Shown here: positions 1-8,362 of the stretch, in pieces
Layout: every line of letters starts with the position of its first letter
Numbering within the stretch: the first letter of the stretch is position 1
NCBI GenBank assembly: GCA_902797845.1
Contig: CADBUJ010000012.1
Location: 1 to 64,000, forward strand
Source: an uncultured Eubacteriales bacterium
GTDB lineage: Bacteria; Bacillota; Clostridia; Lachnospirales; Lachnospiraceae
Length of the DNA stretch: 64,000 bases
Reading direction: 5' to 3'
Notes under the pieces: generated by a model
Database searches by the model: none
Told to the model about the DNA's origin: nothing
What the model saw: only the letters and a program-made list of their open reading frames with translations
Translations under genes and position numbers: made by a program

Positions 1-88
1 CATAGACGATCTTGTTTCCACGGCTTGCCTTGCCTGCCATGGATCCACGGAACTGCTTACGCCTTTTAACTCTTTTGGGCATTAGCAT
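1..88 (-). CDS. rplP: 50S ribosomal protein L16, 5' part (cut by window edge)
   Basis: Only the first 29 codons are present. They read as the basic L16 N-terminus ([16 protein letters not shown] then a GKASRGN motif). L16 sits near the peptidyl transferase centre and helps shape the A site of the 50S subunit. The start ATG shares its A with the last base of the rpsC stop codon (TAATG), so the two genes are translationally coupled. A second ATG two codons later (MPKRV) is a possible alternative start. Position after rpsC matches the standard S10 operon order. Confidence 0.93.
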   Translation of the reverse strand, partial: MLMPKRVKRRKQFRGSMAGKASRGNKIVY

Positions 89-744
89 TACTTATCTCTC
101 CCTTCCTTTTTCTGTTTGGTCGGAAGCACCTCACCCTGGTATACCCAGGCCTTAACACCTACCTTACCGTACTGCGTATCTGCTTCTGCAAAACCGTAAT
201 CGATATTTGCACGAAGAGTCTGAAGAGGAATAGTGCCTTCCGAATAGAATTCTGTACGCGCCATATCTGCGCCGCCCAGACGTCCTGATACAGAAGTCTT
301 GATTCCCTGAGCACCGGCTCTCATTGCTCTCTGCATAGTAGACTTCATTGCTCTTCTGAAGGAGATTCTCTTCTCCAGCTGATCGGCAATGTTCTCGGCT
401 ACAAGCTGTGCATCTCTGTCAGGTCTCTTAACCTCTTTGATGTCCAGCATCAGCTTTTCTGAAGTAAGCTTTGCAACCTCTGCTCTGATCTTCTCTATCT
501 CAGCTCCGCCCTTACCGATAACGATACCGGGCTTTGCTGTCCAAACGATTACCTTTACCTTGCCGGGAGTCCTTTCGGTCTCTATTTTGGAAATACCGGC
601 ATTGTATAATCTTTTCTTCAGATATTTTCTTATCTCGTGATCTTCGATAAGGTTATCGGCAAAATTGGCATCTGCATACCATCTTGAATCCCAATCCTTA
701 ATGATTCCCACTCTAAGACCATGAGGATTAACTTTCTGTCCCAT
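88..744 (-). CDS. rpsC: 30S ribosomal protein S3
   Basis: 218 residues, the usual bacterial S3 length. S3 lies at the mRNA entry channel of the small subunit. The N-terminus [13 protein letters not shown] and the KH-domain loop GIVIGKGG (residues 73-80) are both intact, and the C-terminal S3 domain is complete. It follows rplV by 11 bases and overlaps rplP by one base, so it is an internal gene of the S10 operon. Confidence 0.98.
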   Translation of the reverse strand: MGQKVNPHGLRVGIIKDWDSRWYADANFADNLIEDHEIRKYLKKRLYNAGISKIETERTPGKVKVIVWTAKPGIVIGKGGAEIEKIRAEVAKLTSEKLMLDIKEVKRPDRDAQLVAENIADQLEKRISFRRAMKSTMQRAMRAGAQGIKTSVSGRLGGADMARTEFYSEGTIPLQTLRANIDYGFAEADTQYGKVGVKAWVYQGEVLPTKQKKEGRDK

Positions 745-755
745 TATCTGCCTCC

Positions 756-1142
756 TTATCTTTCATTAAGCACGATGGTGATATTACTGGTTCTCTTCTC
801 TATCCTGTAAGCTCTTCCCTGTGCTCTGGGTTGAATACGTTTCATTGTCGGTCCCTTATTTGCATAACACTCTGCTATATAAAGGTTTTCCTTAGCCATG
901 CCGTTGTTGTTCTCGGCATTAGCCACTGCCGACTGAAGCAGTTTCCCGATAAGGCGTGATGCATATCTGGGGTTGTAGGCCAGTATAGCTTCGGCCGTAG
1001 TCACATCCTTACCCCTGATGGCATCAAGGACAAAACATGCTTTTGTAGTAGATACTCTCGCCAGCGAAAGCTTTGCGCTGGGCCTTATATCTCTATTTGC
1101 ATTTCTTTCTCTTTTGATTTGGCTTCTATGACCCTTTGCCAT
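756..1142 (-). CDS. rplV: 50S ribosomal protein L22
   Basis: 128 residues. L22 lines the nascent-peptide exit tunnel. The protein shows the typical core ([20 protein letters not shown], then [12 protein letters not shown]) and the extended basic hairpin ending in the conserved [15 protein letters not shown] segment that reaches into the tunnel. The N-terminus ([14 protein letters not shown]) is slightly longer than in many L22 proteins and basic. It lies between rpsS and rpsC with short gaps. Confidence 0.97.
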   Translation of the reverse strand: MAKGHRSQIKRERNANRDIRPSAKLSLARVSTTKACFVLDAIRGKDVTTAEAILAYNPRYASRLIGKLLQSAVANAENNNGMAKENLYIAECYANKGPTMKRIQPRAQGRAYRIEKRTSNITIVLNER

Positions 1143-1160
1143 GGATTTGACCTCCTTCTA

Positions 1161-1436
1161 TTACCTTGTCTTCTTCTCGTCTTTTCCATGTCCTCTGTAG
1201 GTCCTTGTTGCTACGAACTCGCCAAGTTTATGTCCGACCATATCCTCGGTGATGTATACAGGAACATGTTTTCTGCCGTCATGAACTGCAATGGTGTGAC
1301 CAAGCATTGACGGGAATATAGTAGAGCGACGGGACCATGTCTTGATCACGGATTTGTCTCCGGACTGATTCATGGCATCCACCTTCTTAAGCAGATGGTC
1401 GTCAGCGAAAGCTCCTTTTTTAAGCGATCTTGCCAT
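1161..1436 (-). CDS. rpsS: 30S ribosomal protein S19
   Basis: 91 residues. S19 is in the head of the 30S subunit and contacts the tRNA region. It is recognised by [19 protein letters not shown], the [21 protein letters not shown] core and the [12 protein letters not shown] tail. The start has a good SD (AAGGAGGAAT) immediately upstream. Gene order rplB-rpsS-rplV is standard. Confidence 0.98.
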   Translation of the reverse strand: MARSLKKGAFADDHLLKKVDAMNQSGDKSVIKTWSRRSTIFPSMLGHTIAVHDGRKHVPVYITEDMVGHKLGEFVATRTYRGHGKDEKKTR

Positions 1437-1467
1437 TATTTATTCCTCCTTGAATATCGGTTATCAA

Positions 1468-2310
1468 TTATTTGATAATGTCACCATTTCTTCTTCTGAT
1501 GATGAGCTTGTTTGACTTTAAGTTCTTCTTACGAGTCTTAAGACCGAGTGCAGGTTTGCCCCAAGGAGTCATAGGACCTGACCGTCCTATAGGAGCACGA
1601 CCCTCGCCACCGCCGTGAGGATGGTCGTTGGGGTTCATTACGGAACCTCTAACTGTAGGTCTGATACCCATGTGACGCTTGCGTCCTGCTTTACCTATGT
1701 TTACAAGTTCATGTTCCTGATTACCAAGCTGTCCGATAGTGGCTCTTCCGTCTATGGGAACCATTCTCATCTCGCCTGAAGGAAGACGAAGGGTTGCATA
1801 CTTTCCTTCCTTAGCCATAAGCTGAGCGGAAGTTCCGGCTGAACGAACAAGCTGTCCGCCCTTACCGGGATAAAGCTCCACGTTGTGGATAAGCGTACCT
1901 ACGGGAATATCCGAAAGTACCAGGCAGTTTCCTACTCTTACTTCAGCCTTGGGGCCGTTCATAACGGTCATGCCGACCTTAAGGCCGATAGGCGCCAGTA
2001 TGTAGGACTTTTCGCCGTCTGCATAGCTTATAAGAGCTATGTTTGCTGTTCTGTTAGGATCATATTCGATGGCCTTTACAGTTGCGGGAACATCGTCCTT
2101 CCTTCTCTTAAAGTCCACCATTCTGTATTTCTTCTTTGCACCACCGCCGTGATGTCTTACTGTTATCTTTCCCTGATTGTTACGACCTGCCGTTTTCTTT
2201 ATTGAGTATGTAAGGGACTTCTCAGGCTTATCCTTTGTGATCTCCTGGAAATCAAGGTTACTCATATGTCTTCTGGAAGGTGTATAGGGGCTGTATGTTT
2301 TAATACCCAC
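1468..2310 (-). CDS. rplB: 50S ribosomal protein L2
   Basis: 280 residues, normal for L2. L2 is needed for subunit association and peptidyl transferase activity. The N-terminus [17 protein letters not shown], the central RNA-binding domain and the highly conserved C-terminal [18 protein letters not shown] loop are all present. It lies 62 bases after rplW and 31 bases before rpsS. Confidence 0.98.
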   Translation of the reverse strand: MGIKTYSPYTPSRRHMSNLDFQEITKDKPEKSLTYSIKKTAGRNNQGKITVRHHGGGAKKKYRMVDFKRRKDDVPATVKAIEYDPNRTANIALISYADGEKSYILAPIGLKVGMTVMNGPKAEVRVGNCLVLSDIPVGTLIHNVELYPGKGGQLVRSAGTSAQLMAKEGKYATLRLPSGEMRMVPIDGRATIGQLGNQEHELVNIGKAGRKRHMGIRPTVRGSVMNPNDHPHGGGEGRAPIGRSGPMTPWGKPALGLKTRKKNLKSNKLIIRRRNGDIIK

Positions 2311-2372
2311 GGTATTTACTCCTTTCGACTACTAATTTATTATCATGCTTTAGCTGCATATATCCTGCGGCA

Positions 2373-2672
2373 TTACAGACCCTGGAAGATCTCTATATCC
2401 TTGCTTGTTTCCGTAAGCTTAACGATAGCTTTCTTTTTTGCCGCTGTTCTGCCGAAGACCATTCCCCTTCTTCTCTTCTTGCCATTAAGGTTCATGGTGT
2501 TTACGAACTCAACTTCTGTTCCGTCAAACATCTTTTCTACGGCTTCCTTTATCTGAGATTTGGTCGCATCGGGATTTACATAAAATGTATATTTCTTTGC
2601 AGCCATCTCGTTCATACTCTTCTCGGTGACCACCGGTCTTAAGATGACATCATAATATTTAAGATCTGCCAT
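2373..2672 (-). CDS. rplW: 50S ribosomal protein L23
   Basis: 99 residues. L23 sits at the tunnel exit and docks trigger factor and SRP. It has the pattern VILRPVVTEKSMNEMA near the N-terminus and the long basic loop (NLNGKKRRRGMVFGRTAAKKKA) typical of bacterial L23. Its start codon overlaps the rplD stop by one base, indicating coupling. Confidence 0.97.
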   Translation of the reverse strand: MADLKYYDVILRPVVTEKSMNEMAAKKYTFYVNPDATKSQIKEAVEKMFDGTEVEFVNTMNLNGKKRRRGMVFGRTAAKKKAIVKLTETSKDIEIFQGL

Positions 2673-3292
2673 TATGCGTACACCTCCTGAATGGTATTTA
2701 CGGCATCCTTTGTAACTACGAACTTGTCATATTTAAGGATATCGTACACATTGATGGTATTTGTTCCTGCGGTCTTTACCGTGGGGTAATTTCTTGCAGA
2801 CATAACAACTGTCTCGTCCTTCTCGTTAAGAACAAGAAGAGCATCCGTTGCGTCAAGATTTCCCATGATCTCTGCAAATCTCTTTGTCTTGATCTCGTCC
2901 ATCTTAAACTCGTCCACTACCACCAGTTTCTCTTCTATAAGCTTCTGTGTAAGAACTGACTTAATAGCAGCTCTTCTTTCCTTTTTATTTACCTTGAAGG
3001 AATAATCTCTGGGAACCGGTGCAAATACAACACCGCCGCCTGTCCACTGAGGAGCTCTTGTGGAGCCCTGTCTTGCGTGGCCTGTGCCCTTCTGTCTCCA
3101 AGGCTTTCTTCCGCCGCCGGAAACCTCCGAACGTGTCTTTGCCTTCTGTGTGCCCTGACGCTGTGCAGCAAGATAATTAACAACACATGCATGGACCAGA
3201 TTCTCTTTTACAGGTGCGGCGAAGATGTCGTCTAAAAGTTCCATATCGCCGACTACATTGCCTTCAATATTGTAAACAGATACTTTTGCCAT
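2672..3292 (-). CDS. rplD: 50S ribosomal protein L4
   Basis: 206 residues. L4 contributes to the exit-tunnel wall; in gamma-proteobacteria it is also the autoregulator that binds the S10 leader. The extended loop (KTRSEVSGGGRKPWRQKGTG then HARQGSTRAPQWTGGG) and C-terminal globular domain are clear. Whether this L4 regulates the long leader at 4366-4609 is an open inference. Confidence 0.97.
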   Translation of the reverse strand: MAKVSVYNIEGNVVGDMELLDDIFAAPVKENLVHACVVNYLAAQRQGTQKAKTRSEVSGGGRKPWRQKGTGHARQGSTRAPQWTGGGVVFAPVPRDYSFKVNKKERRAAIKSVLTQKLIEEKLVVVDEFKMDEIKTKRFAEIMGNLDATDALLVLNEKDETVVMSARNYPTVKTAGTNTINVYDILKYDKFVVTKDAVNTIQEVYA

Positions 3293-3316
3293 CTGTATGT
3301 CCTCCTTATCTTAAGA

Positions 3317-3949
3317 TCACTGCTTCTTTACAGCGTTCCGTACAAATACCAGAGACTTTCTTGCTCCGGGTACTGCACCCTTTATCATGATCAGCTTGTT
3401 TTCAGGTTCTACTCTTACGACTGTAAGATTCTGAACTACCACCTTTTCAGCTCCCATATGTCCGGGCATCTTCTTTCCTTTAAATACACGGCTGGGTGAT
3501 GCGGAAGTTCCGTTGGAACCTGCATGTCTGTGATACTTGGAGCCGTGAGTCATGGGACCTCTTGACTGTCCGTGTCTCTTGATAGCTCCCTGATATCCCT
3601 TACCTTTTGATCTGGAGGAAACGTCGATCTTGTCTCCTGCTTCGAAAACATCAACGTTGATCTCCTGACCTACTTCGTATCCTGAAATATCATCCAGTCT
3701 GAATTCCTTTAAGAATCTCTTGGGAGAAACGCCTGCCTTATCAAAGTGGCCTTTTTCGGGCTTGTTGACAAGCTTCTCTCTGATATCCTCGTAACCTACC
3801 TGGATCGCATCATATCCGTCCTTTTCAACGGTCTTTATCTGCGTAACTACGCAGGGACCTGCCTGAAGAACGGTTACCGGAGTAAGCTCTCCGTCTTCGC
3901 TAAAGATCTGTGTCATACCGATCTTTGTAGCTAAAATCGCTTTCTTCAT
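3317..3949 (-). CDS. rplC: 50S ribosomal protein L3
   Basis: 210 residues. L3 is an early-assembly protein close to the peptidyl transferase centre. It begins [16 protein letters not shown] and contains the conserved [22 protein letters not shown] loop region and the GKKMPGHMG motif that carries the methylated Gln region in other bacteria. A GGAGG SD precedes the start. It follows rpsJ after a 98-base gap that contains a short hairpin. Confidence 0.97.
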   Translation of the reverse strand: MKKAILATKIGMTQIFSEDGELTPVTVLQAGPCVVTQIKTVEKDGYDAIQVGYEDIREKLVNKPEKGHFDKAGVSPKRFLKEFRLDDISGYEVGQEINVDVFEAGDKIDVSSRSKGKGYQGAIKRHGQSRGPMTHGSKYHRHAGSNGTSASPSRVFKGKKMPGHMGAEKVVVQNLTVVRVEPENKLIMIKGAVPGARKSLVFVRNAVKKQ

Positions 3950-3974
3950 TATTATTACCTCCTGTTCTACAGCG

Positions 3975-3990
3975 GAACACCTAAGTGTTC
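3975..3990 (-). other. Intercistronic stem-loop between rpsJ and rplC
   Basis: The perfect inverted repeat GAACAC-CTAA-GTGTTC lies in the rpsJ-rplC spacer. There is no T-run after it, so it is not a standard terminator; it may stabilise mRNA or be a processing site. The role is inferred only from the structure. Confidence 0.4.
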
Positions 3991-4047
3991 ATCCTAGATG
4001 GATCGGTTCCTTATATATATGTAACCAATTACCTTTAGGATATTTTC

Positions 4048-4365
4048 TTATTTTTCTTTGCTTGAGATCCTTATATCCACACCGGGTGCAATATCAAGAC
4101 GGGTTAAAGCATCCATAGTCTTGGCATTGGGGGATATAACATCGATAAGCCTTTTGTGGGTTCTTCTTTCAAACTGTTCTCTGGAATCTTTGTACTTATG
4201 AACAGCTCTAAGAATTGTAACGACTTCCCTCTTTGTGGGAAGGGGCACAGGGCCGGAAACCTCCGCACCTGTTTTCTTTACTGTATCAACGATCTTTTCC
4301 GCATTCTGATCCAGTAATCTGTGATCGTACGCTTTAAGCGTGATCCTCATAACTTGACTTGACAT
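4048..4365 (-). CDS. rpsJ: 30S ribosomal protein S10
   Basis: 105 residues from the chosen start. S10 is in the 30S head and also acts as the NusE antitermination factor. The sequence [20 protein letters not shown] and the [20 protein letters not shown] core are diagnostic. The frame stays open for 37 more codons upstream, but those codons encode nothing S10-like, and the ATG at 4365 is preceded by a strong SD (GGGAGGCG), so the internal start is used. First gene of the S10 operon, with its own promoter at 4616-4644. Confidence 0.97.
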   Translation of the reverse strand: MSSQVMRITLKAYDHRLLDQNAEKIVDTVKKTGAEVSGPVPLPTKREVVTILRAVHKYKDSREQFERRTHKRLIDVISPNAKTMDALTRLDIAPGVDIRISSKEK

Positions 4366-4609
4366 AAAAATAGTCGCCTCCCTTTCGCATTTTAAAGATC
4401 TGCTAACAAGCGGTGACTGTACACTCTCCCGTGTGTGTCCATACTTTCCGAAGAAAAAAGAGCAACCACACGTCATCTCTGCTCTATGGTCAGATGGTTT
4501 ACTTGGTACAGTGACTTGTCGTCAGGTTTATAACTTGACATTCGCTCCACGGAAAACCTGCAATATCCTTGCAGCAACCTCACGCTTCGCAGCTATCTTG
4601 TCACACAAC
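4366..4609 (-). promoter_or_regulatory. Long structured 5' leader of the S10 operon
   Basis: About 244 bases separate the predicted start of transcription from rpsJ. The leader holds three inverted repeats visible by eye: CAGGTTT/AAACCTG (4523-4529 with 4554-4560), AGAGCA/TGCTCT followed by a T-run (4453-4485), and ACAC/GTGT around 4421-4434. Such a long folded leader fits autoregulation of the ribosomal protein operon, as L4 does in enteric bacteria. The regulator here is not shown by the sequence. Confidence 0.6.
4453..4485 (-). terminator. Terminator-like hairpin inside the S10 leader
   Basis: On the minus strand AGAGCA, a 15-base loop and TGCTCT are followed directly by TTTTTC. It lies about 90 bases upstream of the rpsJ start, after the promoter, so it would act as an attenuator rather than an end-of-operon terminator. 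The stem is only 6 bp with a large loop, so strength is doubtful. Confidence 0.4.
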
Positions 4610-4615
4610 AGGCAG

Positions 4616-4644
4616 ATTATAACTTATTATAACAATGCCTGCAA
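4616..4644 (-). promoter_or_regulatory. S10 operon promoter
   Basis: Minus-strand -35 TTGCAG (4639-4644), 17-base spacer, -10 TATAAT (4616-4621). A second TATAAT overlaps within the spacer. This sigma-A type promoter is well placed to drive rpsJ and the whole S10 operon. Confidence 0.8.
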
Positions 4645-4692
4645 GGTATTTTTTTTGATACAATATTTGGTTTTTTCCTTATTTTACAAGGA

Positions 4693-4720
4693 ATTGTGGC
4701 TCCGTTTCCGGAGCCACAAT
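4693..4720 (-). terminator. Stem-loop downstream of tyrA, probable terminator
   Basis: Perfect 11-bp arms ATTGTGGCTCC / GGAGCCACAAT with a 6-base loop lie 34 bases after the tyrA stop and upstream of the S10 promoter. A second short repeat (TTCCTT/AAGGAA) follows. There is no clean T-run, so this may be a weak or factor-assisted terminator. Confidence 0.55.
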
Positions 4721-4753
4721 ATATAGTATCAACCGATCGATTTTAATCTTTTT

Positions 4754-5599
4754 TCAGGCCTTATCACCTGCGCCGTCCAGCCGTTCCTTCTTCTCTCTTC
4801 CTTCCTTTAATAATTCCCTGAGTTTAGTTTCATCACCTGCTGCCAGGGCGTCTCTGTATTCAGTAAGGGAATTTATGTAGGAGTCCAGTTCAAAGAGGAG
4901 ATTATCGCGATTATCCATAAAAAGATCCGTCCACATATCCTCGTTAAGATATGCCACTCTTGTCATATCCCTGTAGCTTCCGGCGGAAATCCCGCTTATC
5001 CTTTCAGCTGTTTCGCTTTTTACATATGCATTTGATGCTATGTGCGCCATCTGGGAAGTAAAAGCTATTACCCTGTCATGGTTCTTTGCATCGGCAAAGA
5101 CAATGCGCGAAAATCCCAGAGGCTTAAGTATATTTTTGATCTTTTCCATAAGAAGGATATCACCGTTTTCTTCCATTACCACCACCATGGGTGCTCCTCT
5201 GAAAAGATCCTCCGATGAATTTCTGAAGCCGCTCTTATGGGTTCCTGCCATGGGATGGCCTCCCGCAAAAATAAACCCGTATTCTGCGGCCAGCTTTTCA
5301 CCTTCTCTGCATATGGTCTCCTTCGTTCCGCCGCAGTCTATAAGTACGGCTGACCTTTTAAGCTTTGGTGCGGCTTCCCTCATATAGGCCACAGTATCTG
5401 TAGGGTAAAGGGCAACCATAAGAAGATCGCACTCGCCCAATATCTCATCTGTAAGCTCACCTTCGGCAACTCCGGAAAGGATCGCGTAATCCAGGGTGTT
5501 CTTGTCCTTATCATATATAAATACTCTGTGACCGCTCTTGCTGTATGCCTTCGCCACAGATCCGCCTATCAGTCCCGCTCCTGCGATACCTACTATCAT
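4754..5599 (-). CDS. tyrA: Prephenate dehydrogenase
   Basis: 281 residues. Converts prephenate to 4-hydroxyphenylpyruvate, the committed step to tyrosine, using NAD(P)+. The Rossmann loop GIAGAGLIGGSVAKAY is at the N-terminus, and the substrate-site motif GGHPMAGTHKSG is present. No C-terminal ACT domain is seen, so feedback regulation by an ACT domain is unlikely. The frame is open 27 codons further upstream, but the start at 5599 gives the classic ATGA overlap with aroF and begins right at the Rossmann fold. Second gene of the aroF-tyrA operon behind the Tyr attenuator. Confidence 0.93.
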   Translation of the reverse strand: MIVGIAGAGLIGGSVAKAYSKSGHRVFIYDKDKNTLDYAILSGVAEGELTDEILGECDLLMVALYPTDTVAYMREAAPKLKRSAVLIDCGGTKETICREGEKLAAEYGFIFAGGHPMAGTHKSGFRNSSEDLFRGAPMVVVMEENGDILLMEKIKNILKPLGFSRIVFADAKNHDRVIAFTSQMAHIASNAYVKSETAERISGISAGSYRDMTRVAYLNEDMWTDLFMDNRDNLLFELDSYINSLTEYRDALAAGDETKLRELLKEGREKKERLDGAGDKA

Positions 5600-6600
5600 A
5601 ATATGGCACTCCTTACCTTCATTACCTTTTCGGAAATAATATCGAACTGGTCCGGTGTTATGGACTGCTGCCCGTCGCATTTTGCATGGGCCGGATCGTT
5701 GTGCACCTCTATCATAAGACCGTTGGCGCCGGCTGCAGTTGATGCAAGTGATGCAGACTCCACCAGATCTGCATGGCCTGTGGAATGGCTCACATCAACG
5801 ATTATGGGAAGATGGCTCACCTTGTGTATAACAGGCACCGAGGTGATATCAAGGGTATTTCTTGTGGCTGTTTCAAAGGTCCTTATGCCTCTTTCGCAAA
5901 GGATCACATCCCTGTTCCCGCCCGAGATTATATATTCAGCACTCATAAGCCATTCCTGAATGGTATTGGAAAAACCTCTTTTAAGAAGAATGGGCTTCTT
6001 TACCTGACCCAGCTCCTTAAGCATCTCGAAATTCTGCATATTTCTGGCTCCGATCTGAATGATGTCCACTCCGTCAAAAAGGTCTATGTCCTTAATATCC
6101 ATAAGCTCCGTCACAACAGGAAGTCCCGTTGCCGCCTTTGCTTCCATAAGAAGGCGTATGCCCTCTGCTCCCATGCCCTGAAAAGCATAGGGAGAGGTCC
6201 TGGGTTTAAATGCTCCTCCCCTTAATAACTGAGCACCGGCTTTTTTTACGCGGCTTGCCACCTCTATTATCTGCTCCTCAGATTCCACGGAGCAGGGGCC
6301 GGCCATAAAAACAAAATTATCTCCGCCTATTTTGGTGCCGTTATCAAGAGTGACAACTGTATCCTCCGGATGAAATTTTCTGTTTGCCGCCTTATAAGGC
6401 TCAGATATCCTTTTTATGGATTCCACGATATCCAGAGCGCCTAAAAGATCCGTATCTATTCCGTTGACATCACCCACAAGGCCCATAATGGTTATGTCCT
6501 TGCCTCTTGATATATCCGGCTTAATCCCCTGTGTCTTTAGCCACTCCGCCAGGGCGCTGATCTTTTCCTCTGTTGCTTCTCTTTTGATGATAACTATCAT
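5596..6600 (-). CDS. aroF: 3-deoxy-7-phosphoheptulonate (DAHP) synthase
   Basis: 334 residues. First step of the shikimate pathway: phosphoenolpyruvate plus erythrose 4-phosphate to DAHP. It is the type I-beta form: a ferredoxin-like N-terminal domain (residues 1-70, MIVIIKREATEEKISALA) fused to a TIM barrel with FVFMAGPCSVES, LRGGAFKPRTSPYAFQG, LKRGFSNTIQEWL and DVSHSTGH. An ATG four codons upstream overlaps the SD; the start at 6600 has GGAGG 6 bases upstream and is preferred. Coupled to tyrA by ATGA overlap and preceded by a Tyr-rich leader peptide and terminator, so expression probably follows tyrosine supply. Confidence 0.94.
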   Translation of the reverse strand: MIVIIKREATEEKISALAEWLKTQGIKPDISRGKDITIMGLVGDVNGIDTDLLGALDIVESIKRISEPYKAANRKFHPEDTVVTLDNGTKIGGDNFVFMAGPCSVESEEQIIEVASRVKKAGAQLLRGGAFKPRTSPYAFQGMGAEGIRLLMEAKAATGLPVVTELMDIKDIDLFDGVDIIQIGARNMQNFEMLKELGQVKKPILLKRGFSNTIQEWLMSAEYIISGGNRDVILCERGIRTFETATRNTLDITSVPVIHKVSHLPIIVDVSHSTGHADLVESASLASTAAGANGLMIEVHNDPAHAKCDGQQSITPDQFDIISEKVMKVRSAIL

Positions 6601-6660
6601 GATGTCCTCCATTTCCGGATCCTTATTTAAGATCCCGAATCTTTTTTACTTACTTTCAGA

Positions 6661-6698
6661 AAAACAAAAAGTCCGCAGGATGATCTATCCTACGGACT
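6661..6698 (-). terminator. Attenuator terminator in front of aroF
   Basis: On the minus strand AGTCCGTAGGAT, loop AGATC, ATCCTGCGGACT form a 12-bp stem with one G-U pair, followed by TTTTGTTTTT. It lies between the Tyr leader peptide and aroF. This is a strong intrinsic terminator in the position expected for ribosome-mediated attenuation. Confidence 0.9.
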
Positions 6699-6818
6699 AA
6701 AAAGATCAAAGTCTTTACGCAGCACAAATCACCGTAAACCTCTATGTCAGGTTACGGTAATAATAGTATGCCTTTGTAAAAGAAACTGTGCTCATGTTTT
6801 ACTCCTGAAAAAAACTAT
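6699..6818 (-). promoter_or_regulatory. Tyrosine-responsive attenuator leader of aroF-tyrA
   Basis: The leader RNA holds the Tyr-rich peptide, then a pause-type hairpin (CCGTAACCT pairing with AGGTTTACGG, 6732-6757) overlapping the end of the peptide gene. The TACGG of its 3' arm can pair with CCGTA in the 5' arm of the terminator, giving an antiterminator. Ribosome stalling at the Tyr codons would free that arm and allow read-through. Architecture is seen; the regulation is inferred from classical attenuation. Confidence 0.8.
6742..6795 (-). CDS. Tyrosine-rich leader peptide (17 aa)
   Basis: ATG at 6795 with an AGGAG SD encodes MSTVSFTKAYYYYRNLT and a TAG stop. Four consecutive tyrosine codons (TAC TAT TAT TAC) sit just ahead of the pause hairpin. 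It precedes the terminator and aroF-tyrA, so it is a textbook attenuator peptide sensing charged tRNA-Tyr. It is too short for routine gene callers. Confidence 0.85.
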   Translation of the reverse strand: MSTVSFTKAYYYYRNLT

Positions 6819-6824
6819 ATGTGA

Positions 6825-6853
6825 ACTCTACTGGTTTTATGACCTTTTGTCAA
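6825..6853 (-). promoter_or_regulatory. aroF-tyrA promoter
   Basis: -35 TTGACA (6848-6853), 17-base spacer, -10 TAGAGT (6825-6830) on the minus strand. Predicted transcription start near 6818, about 22 bases upstream of the leader peptide start. Confidence 0.8.
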
Positions 6854-6903
6854 TAGACAAAACTTAAGATATTTAAGCCTGTCCGGCATGATGAATTTTC
6901 TTA

Positions 6904-8328
6904 TCAGCAGTTGAAATACTTATCAAATTCAGGAACCGTGGGAATCCTGGACATTTCCGCGCATTCCTTCCTCTTAAGAGCTATAAAGCTGTCGATCAGC
7001 TCTTTAGGGAACACACCGCCTTCCGTAAGATAATCATTATCCTCTTCGAGAGCACAGAGAGCCTGATCAAGACTTGTGGGAAGTCCTTTAAGCTTCTTCT
7101 TTTCTTCCTCAGGCAGGTTGAAGAGATTTACATCATAAGGACCCCATCCGTTCTTATGAGGATCTATCTTCTTCTTTACACCATCAAGGCCTGCCATAAG
7201 GATCGCTGCATAGGCAAAGTAAGGATTGCACGTAGCGTCGGGATTTCTCAGCTCAAAACGGCGCATGTTCGGAGTTTTGGCATAGGCAGGTATCCTGATC
7301 ACCGCGCTTCTGTTGGATGTTGCATATCCTACCGTAACAGGAGCCTCAAATCCAGGTATCAGTCTCTTAAAGGAATTCGTACTGGGATTAGTGATGGCGC
7401 AAAGAGATGCCACATGCTTTAAAAGTCCGCCCATAAAATAATGAGCTGTCCTGCTTAAGTGGGAATAGCCTTTGTCATCGGAGAACACAGGCTTGTCACC
7501 CTTCATAAGGAGCATGTGGACATGCATGCCGTTGCCTGCTTCTCCATATACGGGCTTAGGCATAAAGGTGGCACACATTCCGTTCTCCTGAGCAGTATTC
7601 TTGATTATATATTTGATCATCATGGTGGCATCGGCCATTTTTGACATTTCTCCCAGCTGAGGCTCTATCTCAAACTGTCCTGCTGCACCGACCTCAGGAT
7701 GATGATATTTTATGGGGATGCCTGCCTCCTCCATATGAAGGACCATCCGGCTTCTGCACTCGAATGTTGTATCCTGAGGCTTTGCTATATGGTAATTCTT
7801 CTGGAAAGGCACCACATTTCCGGTTTCCTCCGTATCACTGTTCCAGTGAGCCTGTTCGAAATCCACATATGCTTCCTGATGGCTGCTGTCTATCTTCCAG
7901 CCGGCATTATCAAAAAGATAAAATTCAAATTCCGGAAGGATAAGCATCCTGTCTGCAATACCCGTCTTTCTCATGTATTCCTCTGCAGCAAAGGCGATAT
8001 TTCTGGGATACTGGGGAAGAGGCCGATTATGAGGATAATCTATTATCATTGCATTTCCCGTCATGGAAAGGGTAGGGACCTCACAGAAGGGATCAAGAAG
8101 AGCAGTCGTAATATCAGGGATAAATACCATGTCGCTTTTTTCCACTACTGCAAATCCGTAATTGGATGCATCAAATCCGATGCCGTCAACCAGAGTATCT
8201 TCGCTGAAATGAGAAGCGGGGATCGTTACGTGGCGGAATGTGCCGTTGATATCCACCATCTTGAAATCCACCATTTTTATATCCCGTTCCCTGATAAAAT
8301 CCATTACCTCTTTTGCATTTTTAAACAT
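6904..8328 (-). CDS. glnA: Glutamine synthetase, type I
   Basis: 474 residues. ATP-dependent synthesis of glutamine from glutamate and ammonia, a dodecameric cytosolic enzyme. Motifs in order: beta-grasp N-domain with DINGTFRHVTIP, LPEFEFYLFD, GAAGQFEIEP metal/ATP site, GNGMHVHM, NRSAVIRIPAY and RFELRNPDATCNPY. Length is nearer the E. coli-type enzyme than the ~444-residue Bacillus enzyme. In the region equivalent to the E. coli adenylylation site (NLYDLP) this protein reads NLFNLP, so Tyr is replaced by Phe. Monocistronic, with a GGAGG SD and a promoter embedded in a palindrome (8363-8404). Confidence 0.96.
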   Translation of the reverse strand: MFKNAKEVMDFIRERDIKMVDFKMVDINGTFRHVTIPASHFSEDTLVDGIGFDASNYGFAVVEKSDMVFIPDITTALLDPFCEVPTLSMTGNAMIIDYPHNRPLPQYPRNIAFAAEEYMRKTGIADRMLILPEFEFYLFDNAGWKIDSSHQEAYVDFEQAHWNSDTEETGNVVPFQKNYHIAKPQDTTFECRSRMVLHMEEAGIPIKYHHPEVGAAGQFEIEPQLGEMSKMADATMMIKYIIKNTAQENGMCATFMPKPVYGEAGNGMHVHMLLMKGDKPVFSDDKGYSHLSRTAHYFMGGLLKHVASLCAITNPSTNSFKRLIPGFEAPVTVGYATSNRSAVIRIPAYAKTPNMRRFELRNPDATCNPYFAYAAILMAGLDGVKKKIDPHKNGWGPYDVNLFNLPEEEKKKLKGLPTSLDQALCALEEDNDYLTEGGVFPKELIDSFIALKRKECAEMSRIPTVPEFDKYFNC

Positions 8329-8362
8329 TTTCGACCTCCGAAATAAAATACTGTATAAAACA

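Noticed and set aside
4366..4476. N-terminal extension of rpsJ by 37 codons
   Set aside because: The extension has no S10 similarity and lies in the operon leader; a strong SD precedes the internal ATG.
6837..6903. Terminator behind glnA
   Set aside because: Only a 3-bp GCC/GGC stem could be formed near 6870-6890; no T-run. glnA may read into the aroF leader.
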